From Stratiolaelaps scimitus (taxonomy: Eukaryota > Arthropoda > Arachnida > Mesostigmata > Laelapidae), in the NCBI GenBank assembly GCA_019614645.1, contig JABWDB010000048.1, positions 1,356,001-1,420,000 of the forward strand: 64,000 nt of DNA. The letters are read 5' to 3'. This document shows, one piece after another, positions 10,786 through 23,500 of this stretch. Below the pieces are notes generated by a model that ran no database searches, was not told the origin of the DNA, and worked only from the letters and a program-made list of their open reading frames with translations. Both the position numbers and the translations under genes were made by a program. Each line of letters begins with the position of its first letter. Within the stretch, counting starts at the first letter, position 1.

Positions 10786-12426
10786 ATGCGGTCCAAGCCG
10801 AGGAGGTCAGGACTTCGCCGGGAGGCTCACCTCAGCTTTTCAGGATGTGGTTTCCTGGGAATCTACCATGTCGGCGTAGCGTCCGCATTTCGCGAATACG
10901 CCCCACAGCTGGTTGAGCGTAAGGTCGTTGGCGCATCGTCCGGAGCCCTCGCCGCCTGTTGCCTCGTAAATGATCTACCCTTTGACGTCGCTGTCAGCTC
11001 AATTCTTCGTATGGCCACCCAGTCACGACGCCGAGCTCTTGGCCCGTTTCATCCGAGCTTCAATCTGAGCGATATCCTCTTCGAGGATCTGGCCAAGATA
11101 CTCCCGGAACAGGCTCATATAAGATCAACAGGCAGACTCCACATATCGGTGACGAACCTGTCAACGATGGAGAACTCAATCATTAGCCAGTACGATACGC
11201 GGCAGGATTTAATCAACGTACTCATGGCATCGTGCTTCATACCCGTGTTCTCCGGCTACTTGCCTCCAGTTCTCGGCGACGGCAATCGCTACATCGACGG
11301 TGGCTTCAGCTGCAATCTAATGGTGTACGACGACTCGACAATTACGGTGTCACCCTTCTCGGGTGAGAGCGATATATGTCCACAGGACGAAAGCTTCAAT
11401 CTGGCGTGCGTCCAAATCTCGAATACGTCCATAGCTGTGTCCCCCGCAAATCTGTATCGCATCAAGCGAATCATGTTCGCGCCTCATCCCGACGTCCTCG
11501 CCAAGATGTGCCAACAGGGTTTCGACGATGCTATCAAGTATCTGAAGCGACACCAGCTGATATCCTGCGTACGCTGTCTGGCGGTCGAGTCCACATTGCT
11601 ATTGCCGACGAGCAAAGCTGAAACCGTCGAGCCGAAACACGAGACCTCGGACGAATGCAACGCGGACTGTGTCGAGTGCGATCTCGTCAATCGGATGGCG
11701 ATTGCTGCCTCGCTACCGGAGAAGGTTGAGCAGCCGTGTAAGGACGCGGCCAACGCGCTCAATCAGAGCTTGTACAATTGGCTGTTCAAGACGCGCGCGA
11801 TGAAGCTGCTGGCGTTGGTGACGGCGCCTGTCATTCTCCCGGTCGACGTCACCTATTTGACGGTTAAGAAGCTTTACGAAGTGTGGCCGGTGCTTCAGAA
11901 GCGCGCCACCGACAAGATCGCAACATCGTTGTCTAATACCTACCACGAACTTACGCACCTCGTTGGCATGGGCGTATCGCCGACCAGCTTGGGTTGTGGG
12001 ACGGGCCATCTTTCGTGCCAACTAGCTATTCACGAATTTAGCCAAATCGAGAGCAGGCCACGATCTCGAACGCTCGACAATGGCCAGCGGCCGCGGCCAA
12101 GGCCGAAACGCAGATCGTACGCAGGTATCGAAAAACGGCTAGTGTCCGAGCTCAATCTAGGCTTTAGCGTCGAAATGAAAAATGAAACCAAGTCTCGAAC
12201 ATCGAACATCCTTCGTACGGTGAACTCAACTGAGGACCTGCCATCAGTCGACGCCGCCGTGTCGCTCGCTAACGAAGCACTTCAGCGGAACACCCATCAA
12301 AGTAAGGGGATCAACGCAATAGTGAACGTCACTCGACAGAAGGATGCCCTCATGAAGTTCTTCTATACCGATGACGAAACAAATAGTGTACGCGTTACCG
12401 AGATATTCGATTTGTCCAACCCGTAG
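10786..12426 (+). CDS. PNPLA2: ATGL/brummer-like patatin-domain triacylglycerol lipase (intronless)
   Basis: One uninterrupted 546-residue ORF encodes a patatin-like phospholipase of the PNPLA2 (ATGL, insect brummer) group. These hydrolyse triacylglycerol to diacylglycerol on lipid droplets and start fat mobilisation. Visible motifs: oxyanion loop GCGFLG (residues 20-25), nucleophile elbow GASSG (49-53, Ser51) and the second member of the Ser-Asp dyad in DGG (Asp171). Between and after these lie family-typical blocks such as LGPFHPSFNL and TVSPFSGESDICPQD. The C-terminal half has a hydrophobic stretch (about residues 340-365, VTAPVILPVDVTYL), where ATGL relatives have a droplet-targeting region. 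The start is the first ATG in frame and gives an N-terminus matching the family; a GTG-initiated extension is not needed. The length is normal for an arthropod brummer. It is unusual here in having no introns while every other gene in the window is split. Confidence 0.93.
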   Translation: MRSKPRRSGLRREAHLSFSGCGFLGIYHVGVASAFREYAPQLVERKVVGASSGALAACCLVNDLPFDVAVSSILRMATQSRRRALGPFHPSFNLSDILFEDLAKILPEQAHIRSTGRLHISVTNLSTMENSIISQYDTRQDLINVLMASCFIPVFSGYLPPVLGDGNRYIDGGFSCNLMVYDDSTITVSPFSGESDICPQDESFNLACVQISNTSIAVSPANLYRIKRIMFAPHPDVLAKMCQQGFDDAIKYLKRHQLISCVRCLAVESTLLLPTSKAETVEPKHETSDECNADCVECDLVNRMAIAASLPEKVEQPCKDAANALNQSLYNWLFKTRAMKLLALVTAPVILPVDVTYLTVKKLYEVWPVLQKRATDKIATSLSNTYHELTHLVGMGVSPTSLGCGTGHLSCQLAIHEFSQIESRPRSRTLDNGQRPRPRPKRRSYAGIEKRLVSELNLGFSVEMKNETKSRTSNILRTVNSTEDLPSVDAAVSLANEALQRNTHQSKGINAIVNVTRQKDALMKFFYTDDETNSVRVTEIFDLSNP

Positions 12427-12639
12427 AGCGGGGCACAACAAGTGTCTATCGATCGAGCTGTGATTTCTACCTTCTCAGACGTACACAAACACACACGTAC
12501 ACACGCGATTTGATTTAATTACGCCGTCCCGCAACGACGGACCTTATCAGCTACCGAAGGGAGACAAGCAAACGGTATTAGGTAACTATAAAATGATCTT
12601 TTATTCAATAACAGACAATCATCAGGAATTCGTTCCCAG

Positions 12640-12838
12640 GGATTATTTGGGAGGGGGAGGGATTAGTTGGGGACCGGGGTCGAGGCCGACATTGTCCCGA
12701 GGAAGGAGATGGCATTGGCCTTTCTCTCTCTGCCTCGGAACAGCGAGAGGGAGAAAGAAAGATCCTGTGGGCTTGTCCCCGTTGGAGCGGAGGTCAGCCT
12801 ATGGTAGACCCCCTTCGAGGAAGTTCGCAGTGAGAGGG
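12640..12838 (+). repeat. Dispersed repeat family C copy, nearly full length
   Basis: It begins with a G-rich 'gggattagttggggaccggg', continues with 'ggaaggagatggcattggcc' and ends with 'ttggagcggaggtcagcct' and 'gtagacccccttcgaggaag', blocks shared with 5160-5390 and 36793-36985. Confidence 0.65.
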
Positions 12839-12944
12839 CCGTGATGATCGCTTAAAAATATGCCGATCTTACTTGGCTGCTGTAATTTATTCATAATGTT
12901 GTCGAATAGTGGTTAGTCGTGATCGATATAATGCATACGACATT

Positions 12945-13060
12945 TAAAGTAAATGTTTCCAGGCTGCTTTCGGCAAAAGGCTTCATAAGACTGACACCTC
13001 GCCGCGCTCCCTTTAAATGCAAATGTGCAACAGTGGGGATTGAACCCATGTGTGCAGCAC
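12945..13060 (-). repeat. tRNA-derived SINE-like repeat family E
   Basis: On the minus strand, a B-box-like GGTTCAATCCCC (around 13035-13046) is followed by 'ttgcacattt', then 'cttatgaagccttttgccg' and 'aaagcagcctgg'. Related minus-oriented copies are near 25140, 33115, 53495 and 62055. Confidence 0.55.
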
Positions 13061-16000
13061 CTCCGTGAATAAGACGTCTACGTTTGCCCACAACCCCCAA
13101 TTCTCCCGTCCCGTTCAAAATGAAGCCGAGCCATGTTTCGATAATACGCCATATGAATTAATTGCTCTAATTAGAAGTTTTGAGCAGCCATTTTGCATAT
13201 CGTGTGCTGCAACGCGTGTGGGGGGAGGGTACACAGGCGAAATCTTCAACGGGCAAGTTGTATACGTATCGTATACCCCAAGGGCTACTAAGCGTTCTAT
13301 AGCAATGTATATAATCATATAGCGATCACATATACTCATTAACTCTCATGTGAAAGGCAAATTACGTACAATATATATATATATATATACTATATTATAC
13401 ATATATATACTATATATTTATAAAATAACATTACGTTGGCTCCTCCGCAAGCTATAATACATACGTTTTTATAAGAAAAACAAAAATGAAAAATAAATTA
13501 TTTTTGTACATTCCTTGTAACGAGGCTGAAATTTAATTTAATTTCACTGTTATTAATTAATCTCGAATATGCTCATTATTACTATAAATAACTACTTATC
13601 AGAAGAGTCAATAAATAAGCTTTCTTATAAGATAGAAAAAAAACCACAGAATTTAATCCACATCTCATTAACCCAATTCAAGCATTTCCCATGCCAGTAA
13701 ATGCAGGTTTAAATCGTTGCACAAGCGATACCGCCTATTGCTGGAGTATTCGCTCTAAGAGGTTTTAACCCTCGCAGAAGTAGGTTATTTATATATATAT
13801 ATATATATATCTACAGGCGATAGCAGGTCGTCAAACCTTCTTTTATAATCGAGTAGAATTGATATCGCGGATTAATGAACTTATCGTGAGGCCGCGTTGA
13901 TGGTACACTACTGTGATTTCTTCAAGAAACGGCAGTAGAGTTCATGCTTAGGTTCTCGTTAAAGAGAAATACGGAATGAAAGAGAGTCACAAAGTATAAT
14001 TAGAACATCACTGATTGAGATATATTCATTGTGCTACGGAAATCCATAACTTAAAGATGCCATACAAAGACAGCTATATTGTTATTATTATTATTAATCA
14101 CCGATCAAAGATACAGTAAAATCATATAGAGGAAATGACTGTTAGCGATTAATTATTATAATTAATTAATTCTAGCAAAATTGCATATTGTTCTTAACAT
14201 ACTATGTTGGAAATTAATTGAAACATGATTCTTAGCGAAATACACACTCCGCTCTCCAAGCAAACGCGCGATCAACAATAATGGCTGAGTGGCGACCTCT
14301 TGTTATATGGACCTTATGGGGGTTTTCCCTTGTACAGTATATTAATACTAATAGGTCCTCATTTCCTTCATTATTGTTGCTTCATCGTGGATGCGAATTA
14401 GTCACCAATTCATTGTAGCAAAATGTTCATTGTCTTGATACCTCCTGTTACGTGTAGGCAGGATTGTCACTGTGTAACAAACGTTCCAAAAAACAAGGAA
14501 AAAGAACACGCTGGAAAGGAGCGCAGTACTTCCTCTCATTAGAGATTTATTATCAAAGCAGGAAAACATTCGTACTTTAGAAGGCCTTTCCAGACGACGG
14601 CGTAACAATCTAATGCATCGGTGGATGGCACCAGCCATAAATCAACAACCATCAATTACATTGGTAATTAATAGATAACTGTATTGGTACCATCAAAATT
14701 AGACACGGTCCTTTAGGTTTACCCATTTAGAAAGAGATTTCCCTAACGTTCTATCCACACCACCAAGTCGCTCTCACACCCCCCCGCCGGGTGTTGGCGT
14801 GGAATCAACGTACGAGTCGTGAGCTGTAGACGACGTCCGTGAGCGATAACGGGTCATATCACACTTTCTATGGGTTCGTCTGTGGTCGTCGTTATCGTTG
14901 CCGTGCGATGACACGCTCAGGGTGTTGCGTTGGCTGTGGTGGGAGGACAGCACTCGAACGATGGTGTGGTCTGCCGCGGCGCCGGGAGCGCCGACGGCTG
15001 TGCATAATTTTAGAGCAGGGTTCAAATAACAACAACAGCGACAACGATCATAGGATTAGTGGGGACAAAACGCGCGGCGGAGCAAACCTAAATCAATTTG
15101 ACCTGTTGCAGAAGTAAATTCGATGACGTATCTCTCTGTCGATGTATGCATTTGTTAGAGTATAATTAAGTGGCTAGTTGCGATGCGAACTTTCGCGTGT
15201 AGTTTGTCGCTCATTATGTTTGGTTACGTGACATATCGAGAGAACTTGTAAAGCATTGTCGATATAATAGTGTAATTTTTTTTTAATCAACGTGAATCAT
15301 TCAATCAATTTTTCACTTTAACCTAAAATAAATATTTGGCACAATTCCAATAAAAAAAAAGTTGAACTTTCGCTTTTTTAGATCGTTGAATATTCACGTA
15401 GTTCTTATTGTCCAGACCTTCATTTCATTCGTTGAAGATGGTTGAAGAGTGCTTCGCAATTAAGTTCTTTTCCAAGGTCTCAACCTTAATCAGCATCATT
15501 ACCCTGATCTCAACAACTGCATTTGGGATTCGCAAATTTTGTAAAACAAATAGTTTGAATTGCACCAGCTCTCGAATATCTCAATGCACCTAATGCGTTC
15601 TTACGAGTCGGCCAACTAGTGCAGAAATGAGACAAGTATCGATGAAGCCTACAAGAGATACTGCAGAAGTTTATAGGAAGCGATCAAGTTCCTTTAGGGC
15701 TCCTCAGGGTACCATTTATGTTCAATGCTTATTGATTTTTTCTTTGCTTTCGTTGATGTTCGATGATGAGCCGTAGGTCACTCATAATAATACTTATACG
15801 TTTTCCCGCTGGCCATGACCGAAATCGTTCCGTACACAGTTTGGTTGTCGAAATTCGAAATTCACTGAGTATGTTATTTCTGTTCAAGAGCCAAAAAGCG
15901 CTAGACCAGGTCCTGTACAACGTCCGGCTGATATCTGTTCTATTTTTGGCGAGCTCCTATCAACATGTCAGCTGTCGATATCTGCAAGGCAGGTGGTGAC

Positions 16001-17249
16001 GGCCGTTTTTAGCTATTTGGCTGAAACGATGCGCACGTCTAAGGATCCGCGACCGGGATTACTGGCTCTTGACTAGTATGTGAGTGAGTGCTTTAACCAA
16101 GTGAGAGATATGTGTGTGTGTGTGCATTGTTCCGCCACTGAGAGCTGATATCGATATCTCACGCGAACAGTCCACGACAATCCCCTCTTGTATCATATCA
16201 CGACAGGACGAGATAAAAGTCATAGCACAGTCTGTGTGTTCTTGTCATAGAGGAACTTGACAATATTATATTATACATATCAGGAATAAACGAGGCTACA
16301 GACCCAATTTTAGGGGAAGGAAATCATCTCCCGTTACGGAAACGAAATTGTAAGAGTAATTGTTATTGATTTTATGTTAAACAAATTGAATAGTGAAATA
16401 GTCGACCCTGGCAAGAGGCTGTCCTGTCACGCATGTGTATTACGCGTTCCCGAAACCCCCCATAAAAAATAAATATATATATATATACCCTTAGAAGTGT
16501 TGGTCTACGTGATATATAGATGTTACTTTTTACAGTACAAATTTTTTTTTAATAGATTAAAATTATAGATGAAGATACACGCACATTGTATTCTGCAAAG
16601 ATTTCGGAAACACCAAAGGTACAAGGTCACCTAGGAGAGGGTTTGCTTTGCCACGAGATTTGCCAATCTCAGCGAATTCTCAAACGGCAACAGGTTCGCG
16701 CCCTATCAGCACCGTCGCTACCGGCGTCATTGATATATGTCGAGGTTCAAGTTAGTCGGCAACGAGTCTGTTAGGTGATCAACATGCGAGTAGCCTCAAT
16801 AGGCGATGGAGTTTAATATCGATTCATACGACTTGAACGCTGTAGGCTGACCTCAGCAAACGGAATCGGGCACGGAAGAATCCACTCAACGTGTCATGAA
16901 TTTGTTGTATTTTTATTATTAAATGTGTTCGAGGTGGACCGACGTCGGTTAGCGCAATTGTGTCAGCTATTAATATCGCGCTGATGTAGAGTCTCCGATC
17001 TCTAGACTGCGGGCATCTCCATCAAGTCGACCGTCAGGTAAACGCTTACGTACCGTATGTTTACTTTGGATTTCTTTATCTGTGAGACTTTTACGAAATG
17101 TTTAACGATAGTAAAAATTAAGTAAAGATGTCCTCGATACGTTCTTGAAGTAACGCCGAAATACTTAAGAGGCCTGTTTTGTAGAGGAACTGCTGAGGTT
17201 CAGCTAACAACAAAACGCTTTTGTAAATCTCGATAAATTCGAATTCAAT

Positions 17250-17320
17250 TAAAAAACAGCTGTATTAACAAAAAGGGAGGTGTACATTTGGGTTACAAAA
17301 AGTTGTTAGTGCATAGTACA
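17250..17320 (-). mobile_element. Degraded LINE 3'-end fragment
   Basis: The plus-strand text 'tattaacaaaaagggaggtg' resembles the 3' end of the intact LINE at 47405-47480 ('tattaaccaaaagggggtgg'). It has no coding content. Confidence 0.4.
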
Positions 17321-17526
17321 TATAAGCATTCGTATCCCTGAGCATTCGTGTGGCTCGAAAAGAAGACATATTGTTGATTCTTTCGATTCTGGCGAATTTG
17401 TACTGATGACACAGTTGGTCCACTCTGCAGAAATACAACAAATTGTGCCCCATGCTCTGGATGCTTTCAAGAAGGTTCGACCCTCGCTATCTGTTGTCAA
17501 CGTACAAGTGCGCGATCTGAGTGAAG

Positions 17527-20500
17527 ATGAGAGAGCTACCCTTGCGAACCTTACCTCCATTCATGTCCGAGTACCGCCGGGAGCGTGCTCTAAATCGGTT
17601 CCGTGTAGTTGCACTTGCCTCGTCATTTCGTTACGACCATCAATCGTATCGACTGTTTGAATTTATTCTCAAAGGAACTACAGGTATGAGTATTCATGTT
17701 CGGCCGTGAGAGAAGGTGAAAGGTTGAAGGTTTTATCGGTTTATAAAAAGAAGTGCAGTTATCGTACATAGTTATCTTGTATGTGAAAGATTTTATTACA
17801 AGAAACATCTATGAGAGGAAGCAAAAGGTCGTTTTGCAACGATGATTTCACAATTACTCCTAAGGACTCCTAGACAGCAATAACATCATGCAACAAGCAT
17901 GATAAAATGCATAAATAAAGGAATACACGCTTTTTGAGCATCTAACTACCCTACATTAATTTGTAACAAGAAGCAGATGCGTCGAGATAATTAACCTTTT
18001 GTCCTTGGGTGAGGCCCTCAGCCATCGTTACAGTTCAGTGCGGAAATTTAGCTAATAAGAACGTTCGCTTACGTTACAATTTGCCTATAACCTCTCGAGT
18101 TGATAGCGATTTAAATACGCGATGCAGGTATCATCGTTTCGTATAACTACAACGTCCCGTGTAACGATACTCGCTATCAAATCGCTAGATAAAGTTACTG
18201 GCCTAGATAAAGTTACTAACTTGCTTAGCTCTCAGCCACTTCTTTGTTGTGCTTTTCTTATTTGTGGAGGAGTCGTTTAAGCAACCCGTATATTTAGAAG
18301 AGGCAAAAATGAAATAGGCAATTCATACGATTTCATATGATTGTGCGTCTTAATGTATTCAATATATAATAAGTAGGGAAGCAGTTGGGGATAGTGGACA
18401 TGGTGACGGCCCCGAGGGAGTCGATGACTCGAATTGCTTCGTTGCCTCTCTGACTCATAGCGCGAGGTCCTGCAGGAAAAAGGAAGCATCCTGCAGGATC
18501 CTGTACCCGGTTGCGCTAACTAACGCCTTTAACAGGTGTAACCATATGTTTTAATAGGCACAATACCTTGCAGGGCTGGATCGCGTGGTTAATGTGCGGG
18601 ACTCTCGAATCAGGGCGACGGCCTTCCTATTGGTCTACATCGCTCTAACGGCCGGTGTGTTCCTCGTCACGACTCAAGCGATATGGCATTTTTTACAGTA
18701 TGTGTAACAACCTCTTAATTATTCTGTAAACGATTACTTTAATTGTTTACCTCATGTAGTACTCCGATCTGTATATGTGAAAGTAGTCAAATAGCTATTT
18801 GTGCATCACCTACATGGGACACAATAGCTTTAGGGAAATCATTGATAGACTATCGCAAATAAAAATATGAAAAACACTGTGGCACATAACATCTATTTCC
18901 TCCATTTGTAACTGCTAATTAGCTGCGTACGTTCTACGCCTTTGGGGGGAAGTTAAATAAATAACTAAGTTTCGTTTGAAGTTAGGAAGTAGATTTTTAT
19001 GATAGGTTTAGTGATTCCTTGTGTATGTCTTCGCAGGTATAAGACGACCTCGAGCCAACGAGTGGAGGACAAACTTAAGGATACATTTCCCTCTGTGACA
19101 ATCTGCCCTTTGAATTACTTAAGAGAGAGTACAATCTGCGAGAAGCTCGCGTTTCGGAATAGCCCTGTCTGTCAACAACAAAACTTGGTGAGCATATAAA
19201 TATTGTTTCTAGTAAATTTGACGACAACTTAAATGTTTAGTTCGGTCTACGTATCGGCTATAGTCTAGCTCTACGTATTCTTCACTTAAAGCAGAGAAAT
19301 CTTGATTATGCTTCAGTGCGAAAGGACACAATGAGAGACAAATAAGAGAGCTTGAGCATTGTGAAATTGCAGCTCCTTTAATATACCTTTCCTTCGAAGG
19401 TGCCTTCTGGGGGTTACGCCTGTATCCTCCTGACATCCTGGGGGAGAGTCAGTCCGACTGAAGCCAGATCGCCCCTGTGCTTCCCCTGGTTCCTTTTCCT
19501 TCCCATCCTCAGCTCTCTCTGGTCTCTGACCGTCGAGGCGGGGGTGTCCTATCGGGATCTGTTCCTTCTCAGAATATTGCTCTTGCGCAGTTCAAAGCTA
19601 CGTAAATTAAATAAAGTAGCACTTCGTAAGCCCTCATGCGTTCGTTTCAGACTCGGGAGCAACTCATTACGCAGATCATAAATGTTCTTCTGAAGACAGA
19701 TCATGAAGGCGAATATAACATCAGCAGAGGGGAACCGATCGAACGACCTGGGGCTCCTCAATCCGTTGTACGTTTTTTCATTTCAAAAGTAAAATGGTAT
19801 CTTACAATAAATGTAGCATTAATATAACATAATAGGTCAATTCGAGTCCTCGATGTCCATTTGATAGATTCTGTATAATGTGTTTAGGAAATTTAGGAAA
19901 GAAAAATATAATATATGATATTTCTTATTTAGATGTTTTCCACGTTTGATGTAATATGGAAAAGCCAAATTATGACTGTCTGTTACAATTTGAAATAGAA
20001 AGACTTAAAATCTGGCGAAATTATAGGCGGTGAAAATTAAAGCAGGCCTACTTAATCTCTCTAAGAAACCCTCGTGATCCGGTATCAAATCAAACACCGG
20101 CCAAATAGTTAATATCAGATTATATGGATAGTGCTGATAACCATTTGCTTCGTATATTACATATTTAGCTCTTAGCTTAATCGCATGTAACACAGTAATT
20201 GTGCACTAGGCAAAAATCGCTGGTAATATTGTAGAATGACAATTTTAGAAGAAATGAAAAAATTGTCATCGCGTTAAATGACAATCATTTAACGCGACCA
20301 TAGCTTTCAAGCTATGACTCGCTTGACTATTATGACTTCAATATAACGTTCGCATACAGCCTGAGGTCTACCATAGGCTGATTCGCGCCACCGTGAACAA
20401 ACGCGCAGAGTCATTCTTTCCTCCTGCAGGACCTTTCCGTCGCGCAATAACTCCGAGAAGGACAGAGGCAATGGCCAGTAATCGCCTCCCTGGGGACCGT

Positions 20501-23500
20501 AACCACGAACTCAAGGCTCGGGCTGACACCCCCGCTATGGAATATTGTTTATGGTCAATCAAATATAATAAATAACAGGTATCCGTTTGATCGAACAGGT
20601 AATTCTTAATCCAAGCGGCAACGGCCCAGCACGTGTCAATCGTAATGACGGGGGGGGGCGTCAAATGCGAGATCGTGTGATTAATTTACTAGAAGAACAT
20701 CGTCACTCATCCGAGAGCTCGATCGTGCTGTGTACTGTAAACGGATATGACTGCAAAAGGCACGTCTTTATTTAATAACTTGTATACTACAAGATTTAGC
20801 TCTCTAGAAATAACTATCAAAGGGTGATATCCGCGATGAACCATGAGTGTGTTATTACGATCGGTTTTGACAACTCGATGTATTAGGTATACAGAAGAAA
20901 AATAAAAAATATATATATTTATGTTTTAGGCATTGCAACAATCCTATGCCCAGTGCTCGTATCCGTAAACCGACCATCGAACGCGCACAAGGCTCACTCA
21001 TGAATTCGAATTGATCCCGAGATTCGAATTCATGAGTGAGCCTTGTGCGCGTTCTATGGTGGATTTACGGATACGAGCACTGGGCATATGATTGTTGCAA
21101 TGCCTAAAACGCTAGATATATATATATATATATATATTCCACTTATGAGGTTTATTGGATGGCGTGCATCGCCTTATTATACAGTGACGGCTGAGAGATA
21201 TTGCACATTATTACACTTATTCGTATTCGTATAACGTATAGTTCCATTCTTCTTCGCCTGAAGCCCGTTATATATGGGAACAATATTTACGACGGCTGCG
21301 GAGTACGGTGCGTGCATATCGCTTTTCGGCAAAGGAGACCAAAGGCATCCCGACCTCACGAGAGCTCTCATAGTAGAGCGTACAACGCAGGTAAGCCCGC
21401 CCTTCACTGAAGTATCACAACGCGTTCAAGGGTGGGCCTTGTCGAAGGGCGCAGGTGCGAATCCTGCTGTGGCCTTAGGAGGGTAAGGGTTTTTTTCTCT
21501 CGGCATTTTTTCCTTATACTGCCATATGGATAGATACCACGAAATGTCTGATCGAAGAAGAGCTTCGGGGGACAGGCAGCTGCAAACGCAAATCGCATTA
21601 TGACACTGTCGTGACGCCCAGTTTACGTGACGCCCAGTATGAAATAACAAGGAAGTCGTTCCCTAAGGGATAATGATATGAGGGTAATTATTTTCAATCT
21701 TGCTGGACGGAAGGTCTCACTCGATTGTTATCTCAATCGTAGGTGACACCTAACACACACACACATATATATATATATAATGACAATAATTCGTACAGCA
21801 CATATTTCTCGCCACAGAGGCTAGAGGGTGCAGGTTCGAGTCCCGTGTCGTAACATATAAGAGAACGTTGTAAAACTGCACTTCCTATAATCAACCAATA
21901 AAGCTTTACCTTTACACAGTGGCATAGTCCATATATATATAGTTAAGTTAATCATAGTACGTTACCCTACATAGGAAGTACAATTAGAGGCAACAATTAA
22001 GCTGCAATTAGAAATTTTATGATTGTGTTGGAAGATAACAATGCAAACATTAATCAAATCGCGTTACCGCTCAGGTTGAGTACGGCCTTCATCTGGTGCT
22101 CGATGCAAGAATCAACGAATACTTGCCTATGCACAGTGAGTTGGGTTTTTCAATTGTGGTTCATCGGCAGTCTGAGGTGCCGGATATTAATGAGGATGGT
22201 ATATTCATACCAACCGGTCGAACCAGCTATGTCAGCATTCAGAAGGTGCGTCTTTGTTAAACTTGATCACACCCTTTGATTGCTCGGCATAAACGACTAT
22301 AAAGCTGCAAATATTATACATATTTTAAACTCTTTTATTGGGTATATATATATATATATATCTCACGTGTGTTAAGGTTAAAGAGCTTGGAGGTTGCATT
22401 CATGCAAGGACCTTTTTCTTCCAAAAATTTACGTAATTGTCCTGGGGGCTTTGGTCACAGCAATGGTTCGAAATTGCTTTCTAAGCCGCTCTTTTTTATA
22501 TATATATATATATATATGCTTGGTTTCAAATGAAACGAATGATAAACACACTCTCGCCTACAGCCTACCCTCTACCTGGGGGTGAACTTTCTCATTCAAA
22601 CTCCCTCTCACTCACTTTTGTGATTAGGTTTGCAAGAGTGCTCCGTAAGCATATAACTATGAAAATTTAAATATATAAAAATGTACATGATTGTTAAAAC
22701 TGTGTGAATAATGTTGTGGAATAATTAGAATCAAACAAAGATACTATTGTCAGCGTATTGCACTCGGTGACACTTATTTTTCCTTATTACTTCCTACGAG
22801 GAGAAACCTAAGTGACGAACCAGTGGGCAGTTCCGTCAATAGACACCCCATACATTGTATTGTATTTTCAAATGGCATTAGCGACACTTCAAGCTTCTGG
22901 AAGCACCGTACGATACCGGCTGTCACAGTTCGCCAACGTGGCCTAGGGAGTTCCTGGAGATCAGCGACGATGTGAGGGAGACCCTGAGTCGTTATCAGTA
23001 CACGAGGACGGTGAGTAACGACCAGATAGAGAAGAAGGGTCATGGATCAGGATTTGATCTCAAACCAAGAATATCTTGATAGGTTTGGGATCAGCTCCAG
23101 CCAGACGAGGACAGTCTTTGGGTTTCTTCATCATTTTTGCTTTACATACATCTTGCCAGGTACGACCAGCTAAAAATGACAACAAAGTTGTCCCTGACAG
23201 GTCCTTATAGTAATGCCCAAAAGTTAAGTGCGGGGGCCCCTCTCTCATAGGCAAACAGCTGAGATTGAGCTCAAACAACCGGTTTAAGATCCATCTTAAG
23301 GAGTTAACCATTAACTCAGCACGATCGGTTCGTGCCCTTAGGAGGGTAGGAGGCTTGTACCCTGCCGCCAGCTACCCAATAGGCAGACCCAATCGGTCAC
23401 AAAATCTAACTGCTATACAGACATTTCAACAGGAACATATCATACCGAAAGAGCAGGAACTTATAATTCGCTGTGTATACACACTTGTCATTTACACGTA

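Larger units (their letters stand above)
12427..17526. other. Repeat-rich intergenic stretch between lipase and first channel gene
   Basis: No supported exons are seen in 5.1 kb. It holds a family C repeat (12640-12838), a tRNA-derived family E repeat (12945-13060), (TA)n tracts near 13371-13432 and 13788-13810, very AT-rich sequence 13400-14250, and a GC-rich patch at about 14770-15020 whose short ORFs on both strands match nothing I know. A possible degraded RT motif near 15697 (reading Gly-Ala-Pro-Gln-Gly) suggests an old retroelement. An AATAAA at 13492-13497 could serve the lipase transcript. A LINE-tail-like fragment lies at about 17250-17320. Confidence 0.5.

Noticed and set aside
13020..13060. 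tRNA gene
   Set aside because: Only a B-box-like GGTTCAATCCC with no full cloverleaf, and the same flanks recur elsewhere; it is a SINE head.
15690..15730. Reverse transcriptase fragment (Gly-Ala-Pro-Gln-Gly)
   Set aside because: A five-residue match without flanking RT motifs is too weak to annotate as an element.
17406..17660. 84-codon ORF overlapping the first exon of channel gene 1
   Set aside because: It is in a different frame from the exon that matches the paralog (ALNRFRVVA... against ALTRFRAIA...), so it is a shadow.
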